Shown one piece after another: positions 28,672-33,472 of a DNA stretch of 33,472 nt. Location of the stretch: positions 1-33,472 of the forward strand of contig CAJONG010000014.1 in NCBI GenBank assembly GCA_905235845.1, read 5' to 3'. Each line of letters starts with the position of its first letter. Position 1 is the stretch's first letter. The translations under genes were made by a program, and so were the position numbers. The stretch comes from an uncultured Lachnospiraceae bacterium. GTDB taxonomy: Bacteria > Bacillota > Clostridia > Lachnospirales > Lachnospiraceae. Below the pieces are notes generated by a model. It did no database searches, was not told the origin of the DNA, and saw only the letters and a list, made by a program, of their open reading frames with translations.

Positions 28672-28749
28672 CCATATGTTAAATACACAGAGCCGTGTTA
28701 CAGACAGGCCACAGACATACACAGGATAATGGAGATACGAAAGGAAGAA

Positions 28750-29295
28750 ATGGACAGACATATAAGTGCACCATTGAAAAAAGAGGACATCGACACATTA
28801 AAAAGCGGAGATTACGTCTATATCTCCGGAACGATCTATGTAGCCAGAGATGCGGCACATAAGCGGATGGATGAACTGCTTGATGCAGGCGGAGAGCTTC
28901 CCATAGAGCTTAAGGATAATGTCATATACTATATGGGACCGTCCACTGCAAGAGAGGGCAGACCCATAGGAAGCGCGGGACCTACCACCGCAAGCCGTAT
29001 GGATAAGTATACTCCGAGGCTTTTAGACCTTGGACTTAAGGGAATGATAGGCAAGGGCAGGAGATCTGCCGAGGTTAAGGATGCCATAGTGCGTAACGGC
29101 TGCGTATACTTCGCTGCGGTAGGTGGAGCGGGAGCGATATTATCCAAAGCGATAATATCGTCAGAGGTGGTCGCCTACGAGGATCTGGGCACGGAAGCGA
29201 TAAGGAAACTGGAAGTCAAGGATTTTCCATGCATAGTCATAATAGATAAGGACGGTAACAACCTGTATGAGACAGTGATAGAGGAAGGTCGGTAA
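28750..29295 (+). CDS. Class I fumarate hydratase, beta (C-terminal) subunit
   Basis: LKSGDYVYISGTIYVARDAAHKRMDELLDAGGELPIELKDNVIYYMGPSTAREGRPIGSAGPTTASRMDKYTPRLLDLGLKGMIGKGRRS. Confidence 0.95.
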   Translation: MDRHISAPLKKEDIDTLKSGDYVYISGTIYVARDAAHKRMDELLDAGGELPIELKDNVIYYMGPSTAREGRPIGSAGPTTASRMDKYTPRLLDLGLKGMIGKGRRSAEVKDAIVRNGCVYFAAVGGAGAILSKAIISSEVVAYEDLGTEAIRKLEVKDFPCIVIIDKDGNNLYETVIEEGR

Positions 29296-29310
29296 GAAGG
29301 AGTAAAAGAG

Positions 29311-30137
29311 ATGGCGAATATGATAATGCGTTTTCCGGGCGGACTGCCCAAGGCTCTTACACTTAGTTATGATGATGGTGTCGAGCAGGATGTAAGGCTT
29401 ATAGAGATAGCTAGAAAGCATGGTCTTAAAGGGACCTTCAACCTCAACAGCGGATGCTTCCCTCCTGAGGATGTGTCCTATGAACCGGGTACGATACACA
29501 GACGTATGCCAAAAAACAGGGTGAAGGAAGTATATAAGGATTGCGGCTGGGAGATAGATATACCCATCCGTCGCTTACAGGTCTTACGCCGCATGCCGCA
29601 ACGGATGAGATATTACGTGACAGACGGGAGCTTGAAGAGCTTTTCGGTACAGTAGTCAGGGGATTTGCTTATCCTTACGGAGCATATGACGATACATGCG
29701 TCAGTGCGCTTAAAAATTGCGGAATATGCTATGCAAGAACGGTGGAATCCACAAGGGATTTCCATATACCGAGGGACTGGCTCAGACTTCCTGCCACCTG
29801 CCACCATGATGATCCGAAGCTTATGGAGCTTACCGAAAGATTCATTAATGAGAAGAAATGGTGGGCGCCGATGTTATTCTACGTCTGGGGTCACAGCTAT
29901 GAGTTCGAGGCCAATGACAACTGGAACGTGATAGAGGAGTTCGCAGCCATGATAGGCGACAGGGATGATATCTGGTATGCGACCAATATCGAGGTCTATG
30001 ACTACTTCAAGGCATACAGAGAGCTGATATTCAATGCGGATATGAGTATATGCATCAATCCGACGGCTATGGATGTATGGTTTGCTTATGGTGATAAGGA
30101 AGTGTATGCTCCGGCTGGGGAAAAGGTTTGTATGTAG
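29311..30137 (+). pseudogene. Polysaccharide deacetylase (NodB-like), frameshifted
   Basis: ORF 29311-29655 carries ALTLSYDDGVEQDVRLIEIARKHGLKGTFNLNSG; overlapping ORF from about 29541 in another frame carries YTHPSLTGLT...DRRELEELFGTVVRGFAYPYGAYDD. Confidence 0.85.
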
Positions 30138-30152
30138 TGAAAGGAATTGTCT

Positions 30153-31088
30153 ATGAATACCATAATAATAGGAATGGGTGCATTAGGCCTGCTCTTTGGC
30201 AGATGCATAGCTGACAATGCAGGCAAAGACCATATATATTATCTTATGGACAGTGACAGATACAGACGGCATAAGGATGATATATACAGGCTTAACGGAG
30301 AGCGGATGGAATTCAATATCATTGATACGGATATGATAAAAGAGCTTCCGTTCAAAAAAGCCGATCTTGTGATGATAGCGACCAAATACGGCGGACTCAG
30401 AGAAGCTGTTGACATGATGAAGGATGTTACCGGCGATGATACCGTTATCGTATCTTTGCTTAACGGGATAATAAGCGAGGATATAATAGCCGAGACATAT
30501 AAGAGAGAGAATATCATTGACTGTGTGCCTATCGGGATGGATGCCATGCGCGACGGGTGTTCGGTGGATTACACACAGATTGGCAAGCTGCAGATAGGCA
30601 TAAGGGATGCTTCCCAGAAGGACGCATATAGCAGACTCACCGGGTTTTTCAATGAGACGAAGATACCTTATGAATCGGTTGATGATATCAGACACGCAAT
30701 GTGGAATAAGTTCATGATAAATGTAGGTATCAACCAGACCTGCATGGTATACGGGACAACATATTCAGGTGCGATGAACATACCCGAAGCGGCTGAGGAT
30801 CTGAAGGGCGCCATGCAGGAGGTGGTGAAGCTGGCAGAGCTTGAGGGAGTCAGCCTGACGAAAGAGGATTATGACAATGACATACGCATATTAAGCACTC
30901 TGAAGCCCGACAGCTACCCTTCCATGAGACAGGATGCGGTTGCCGGAAGATATTCGGAGGTGGAGCTTTTTGCAGGAACCATGCTGTCACTGGCACAAAA
31001 GCATGGGATAGAGCTTCCGGTCAACAGAAGGTATTATGACAGGATAAAGGAGATTGAGAGCGGCTATCCGAATATTGGAACCAGATGA
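30153..31088 (+). CDS. Ketopantoate reductase family protein (PanE/ApbA)
   Basis: NTIIIGMGALGLLFGRCIAD...DLVMIATKYGGLREAVDMMK...VSLLNGIISEDIIAE...MWNKFMINVGINQTCMVYG. Confidence 0.92.
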   Translation: MNTIIIGMGALGLLFGRCIADNAGKDHIYYLMDSDRYRRHKDDIYRLNGERMEFNIIDTDMIKELPFKKADLVMIATKYGGLREAVDMMKDVTGDDTVIVSLLNGIISEDIIAETYKRENIIDCVPIGMDAMRDGCSVDYTQIGKLQIGIRDASQKDAYSRLTGFFNETKIPYESVDDIRHAMWNKFMINVGINQTCMVYGTTYSGAMNIPEAAEDLKGAMQEVVKLAELEGVSLTKEDYDNDIRILSTLKPDSYPSMRQDAVAGRYSEVELFAGTMLSLAQKHGIELPVNRRYYDRIKEIESGYPNIGTR

Positions 31089-31123
31089 CGAATACGAGTC
31101 ATCAACACGGATGAAGACTAAGG

Positions 31124-31167
31124 CTCTGACTATCAGCGATAAAGGCTGATAGGACAGGGTTTTTTCT
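31124..31167 (+). terminator. Intrinsic terminator candidate downstream of panE-like gene
   Basis: CTATCAGC-GATAAAG-GCTGATAG hairpin followed by GGTTTTTTCTT. Confidence 0.7.
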
Positions 31168-31331
31168 TATTATGGCCGTATCGTATACTCAAATAAGCGG
31201 AGGAATAGATATTGAGTGAGATTACAAACTATGATGAAAAAAGCGCGTGTTTACTGAAAAAGCAGTAGATAGAATCACCTTTTTACGATATAATACAAGA
31301 GGTGTTTTACAAGCTAGTATGGAGGATTGAA

Positions 31332-31525
31332 ATGGCTGTAAAGTACGATAAACTGTTCAAGATTTAAAAAAAAGAATGAAGGATATCGAACTTCAGAGAG
31401 CTGCCGGATTCAGCGGAAATATCATGACCAGAATTCGCAGAAATGAGTATGTGAGCTTGGAGAGCATTGAGAAGATTTGTAAGGTTCTTAAGTGCAAAGT
31501 GGATGACATTATCACTTTTCGATAA
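31332..31525 (+). pseudogene. Short XRE-type HTH regulator, frameshifted
   Basis: MAVKYDKLFKI* in one frame, then DLKKRMKDIELQRAAGFSGNIMTRIRRNEYVSLESIEKICKVLKCKVDDIITFR* in another; break near gatttaaaaaaaagaatg. Confidence 0.75.
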
Positions 31526-31602
31526 AAACGCCACATTAATGGTTGAGTTTGTTTTTGGGATACCCCGCATGAAAGAAGATAAAAGAAGGATGGGACGATA
31601 GC

Positions 31603-31890
31603 ATGAAAATTGGAACTTTAAAAGAAGTCGATATTCGTGATTTATGGAAACATGGGCAGTATGACTTCTCTAACTGGCTCGCAGAACCGGAAAATATAGA
31701 ATACTTAAATGATATTTTGGGATTGACACTTGTTGATGTGAACCAAGAGGTTTATGTTGGCTCTTATCGCTGTGATATCGTGGCTAAAGACGAAACTAGT
31801 GAAACAAAAGTTATCATTGAAAATCAGCTTGAACAGTCTAACCATGACCATTTAGGAAAGATTATTACCTATGCTTCAGGGGAAGTTTAA
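31603..31890 (+). pseudogene. N-terminal fragment of PDDEXK-nuclease-like protein (DUF4268-type family)
   Basis: FSNWLAEPENIEYLNDILGLTLVDVNQEVYVGSYRCDIVAKDETSETKVIIENQLEQSNHDHLGKIITYASG then stop after EV. Confidence 0.7.
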
Positions 31891-32236
31891 TCTTACACAA
31901 ATCATGAACATGAACGATGAGTTTAATATTCTTCCGGTTTTGACTCAAGAAATAAATATGCTTCAAAGGAATGGCATAACTATATCGCTAAAAGAGTGTA
32001 TCAAAATATTTGGAAGTATGAGAAACAAGCTGGTTCATCAGACAGAAAATGCAATTTTTAAGGAGACTGACATCGTTGAAAGACTAACAATAAAAAATAT
32101 AGTCAGTTATCAAACGGAACATGATTTTGATGATTTAACCGGAAGTATGGATGATGTTTCTCAGGAACTAGCAAGCAATATAATCTATTTAGATATTGTG
32201 TTGAAGAAACTAAAGGAAGAAGAATTAAAAGTATGA
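31871..32236 (+). pseudogene. C-terminal fragment of HEPN-like protein fused by deletion to the preceding gene
   Basis: Contains SMRNKLVHQTEN (R-x4-H); no RBS or convincing start of its own; begins within the YASG codons of the nuclease fragment. Confidence 0.5.
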
Positions 32237-32278
32237 AATCGTTAGGATTTCGGTAGGAAATCGGTAGGTTTTGAGTAT
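32235..32278. repeat. Array A: 4 x 11-bp direct repeats
   Basis: GAAATCGTTAG GATTTCGGTAG GAAATCGGTAG GTTTTGAGTAT. Confidence 0.85.
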
Positions 32279-32330
32279 GTTATTTTGATCCGGAATCTGA
32301 TATATTTATAGTGACGAGGAAATGAAAAAA

Positions 32331-32374
32331 AGTACTTTTCCAGTACCAAATCAGTACCTTCACAGTATTTTTTG
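32331..32374. repeat. Array B: 4 x 11-bp direct repeats
   Basis: AGTACTTTTCC AGTACCAAATC AGTACCTTCAC AGTATTTTTTG. Confidence 0.9.
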
Positions 32375-32430
32375 CTTTCCGAAAATCTGCTATGATTATA
32401 ATCGGGAACAACAAAGAGGTCGCTGTCGCC

Positions 32431-32470
32431 CGATGTTACTATTTGTTACCGATTGTTACCATTTGTAACT
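32431..32470. repeat. Array C: 4 x 10-bp direct repeats
   Basis: CGATGTTACT ATTTGTTACC GATTGTTACC ATTTGTAACT. Confidence 0.9.
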
Positions 32471-32546
32471 TTCAATATAAAAATTGCTGTGGTATTCTTA
32501 TGATAAGGGATTGAAGAAAAGAGCCGAAGGACTTCAGATCTTTAAC

Positions 32547-32600
32547 CCCTTATTTTAATAAGGGCGCACTTCTATACATCCCCATCGGGATGGAGTGCGT
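32547..32600 (-). other. oriT: Origin of transfer (oriT), MOBQ/RSF1010-like
   Basis: Minus strand: CATCCC-GATG-GGGATG inverted repeat, then TATAGAAGTGCG|CCCTTATT; AAGTGCGCCCT matches the RSF1010/R1162-type nick region; a MobA/MobL relaxase gene lies about 550 bp downstream. Confidence 0.75.
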
Positions 32601-32675
32601 TCTGCGAAGCTCGGTATTCGTCGGAGCCGAGCTTTTGCCTTCGCTGCGCTTCGGAGATTTTCCTAAATGAGACCT

Positions 32676-32719
32676 GGACACTACATAAACACTACCTGAA
32701 AACCACCAAAACACAACCT
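32676..32719. repeat. Array D: 4 (possibly 5) x 11-bp direct repeats
   Basis: GGACACTACAT AAACACTACCT GAAAACCACCA AAACACAACCT; weaker preceding unit AAATGAGACCT. Confidence 0.85.
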
Positions 32720-32757
32720 TTTTCCCCTTTTCGCATCATCGGGAATGAGGTATCATT

Positions 32758-32817
32758 ATGATAAGCAATAACAGCGATATGAGCGTTTCAGAAAAATCTG
32801 AAGCGCTTTTTTATTGA
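32758..32817 (+). CDS. Candidate 19-aa leader peptide overlapping a terminator hairpin
   Basis: MISNNSDMSVSEKSEALFY*, preceded by gggaatgagg; its 3' half is the hairpin at 32782-32812. Confidence 0.4.
   Translation: MISNNSDMSVSEKSEALFY
32782..32812 (+). terminator. Intrinsic terminator/attenuator upstream of the mob operon
   Basis: AGCGTTTCAG-AAAAAT-CTGAAGCGCT (one G-T wobble) followed by TTTTTT. Confidence 0.75.
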
Positions 32818-32844
32818 CATTTTTCAGAAAGGAGGCAAGCACGA

Positions 32845-33155
32845 TGGCAAAAAAATATGAGCATCTTGAAAAATTGAGGAAGGAGGTAAAGGACGCAAAA
32901 CTGAAAAAGCAGCAGGCACAACATCAACTTACAAGGAAGGAGAACATGATCAGAAAAATGGAAGAGACATCGAGAAAACAGAGGACACATTTGTTATGCA
33001 CCAAGGCCGGATATATGGAGAGTATTTTTCCAGCGATCAAGGATGCATCGAAGACAGACTTCATTTAGTTCTGTGATGGGCTGATGAAGATTCCAGGCGT
33101 AAGAGAGTATGCGAAAAATTTTAAACCCAAACCGATCGAGGAGGTGATGCAGTAA
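32845..33155 (+). pseudogene. DUF3847-like protein with in-frame amber codon
   Basis: AAAGGAGG RBS; MAKKYEHLEKLRKEVKDAKLKKQQAQHQLTRKENMIRKMEETSRKQRTHLLCTKAGYMESIFPAIKDASKTDFI-TAG(33066-33068)-FCDGLMKIPGVREYAKNFKPKPIEEVMQ-TAA, overlapping the relaxase start. Confidence 0.75.
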
Positions 33156-33472
33156 TGGCACTTTATCATTTTCATGTTACACAGGTATCCCGCGGGGACG
33201 GACAAAGTGCTGTGGCGTCCGCAGCCTATCGAGCCGGAGAAAAGCTGCGGGATGATTATTACGGAGAATGCCATGATTACACCAGGAAGGGTGGCGTGAT
33301 CCTGAATGAGATCATCCTTCCGGACAAAGCCCCGGAGCATTTTAAGGACAGGACAACTCTTTGGAACGAAGTCGAGCATGTGGAGAAACACCCCAGGGCG
33401 CAGCTTGCTTATTCTTTTGACTTTGCTCTTCAGAACGAGCTGAGCCGGGAAGAAAATATCCGGATTGCCAGA
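33155..33472 (+). CDS. mobA: MobA/MobL family (MOBQ) relaxase, truncated by window edge
   Basis: MALYHFHVTQVSRGDGQSAVASAAYRAGEKLRDDYYGECHDYTRKGGVILNEIILPDKAPEHFKDRTTLWNEVEHVEKHPRAQLAYSFDFALQNELSREENIRIAR; open to the end of the window. Confidence 0.93.
   Translation, partial: MALYHFHVTQVSRGDGQSAVASAAYRAGEKLRDDYYGECHDYTRKGGVILNEIILPDKAPEHFKDRTTLWNEVEHVEKHPRAQLAYSFDFALQNELSREENIRIAR

Noticed and set aside
29541-29560. Programmed ribosomal frameshift in the deacetylase gene
   Set aside because: No slippery heptamer or downstream stimulatory structure recognised; mutation or sequence error is simpler.
32606-32640. AAGCTCGG-N12-CCGAGCTTTTGCC hairpin as a terminator
   Set aside because: Structure is real but no gene ends upstream and the T-run is short; more likely part of the oriT-region secondary structure.
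32235-32719. Repeat arrays as CRISPR
   Set aside because: Units are only 10-11 bp with partial conservation and no 25-40 bp repeats separated by unique spacers; no cas genes seen.

Overview
The window is about 27 kb of low-GC Gram-positive chromosome, probably Clostridia/Lachnospiraceae (inferred from gene content and style only), with a piece of a mobile element at each end. LEFT (1 to ~3.6 kb): end of an integrative element with a truncated AlbA_2/Schlafen-type ATP-binding protein, an XRE regulator, a small ORF, an excisionase-like HTH and a tyrosine integrase. It abuts tRNA-Pro(CGG), beside which lies a second copy of only the 5' half of that tRNA. CHROMOSOME (~3.8-31.1 kb): Hsp20 under a perfect CIRCE operator, radical SAM protein, aldehyde dehydrogenase, tRNA-Lys, TatD, RsmA/KsgA, spermidine-synthase-like membrane protein, YgjP-type metallopeptidase, SGNH-like/MBOAT pair, GreA-type factor, DJ-1/PfpI, CofE-like protein, aldo/keto reductase, lipoprotein, PAS-GGDEF protein, acyltransferase, DUF5662, S66 peptidase, TrmL, an output-less 7TM-PAS sensor, GH2, class I fumarase subunits split by an MgtC/SapB gene, a frameshifted polysaccharide deacetylase and a ketopantoate reductase. 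RIGHT (~31.2-33.5 kb): front of a second, MOBQ-type mobilizable element with a frameshifted XRE gene, a nuclease/HEPN-like deletion scar, an RSF1010-like oriT, a DUF3847 gene with an in-frame amber codon, and the start of a MobA/MobL relaxase. The most unusual signal is in this element's non-coding region: four clusters of short direct repeats, each four units with strict 11- or 10-bp period and related TACC-type cores, surrounding oriT.
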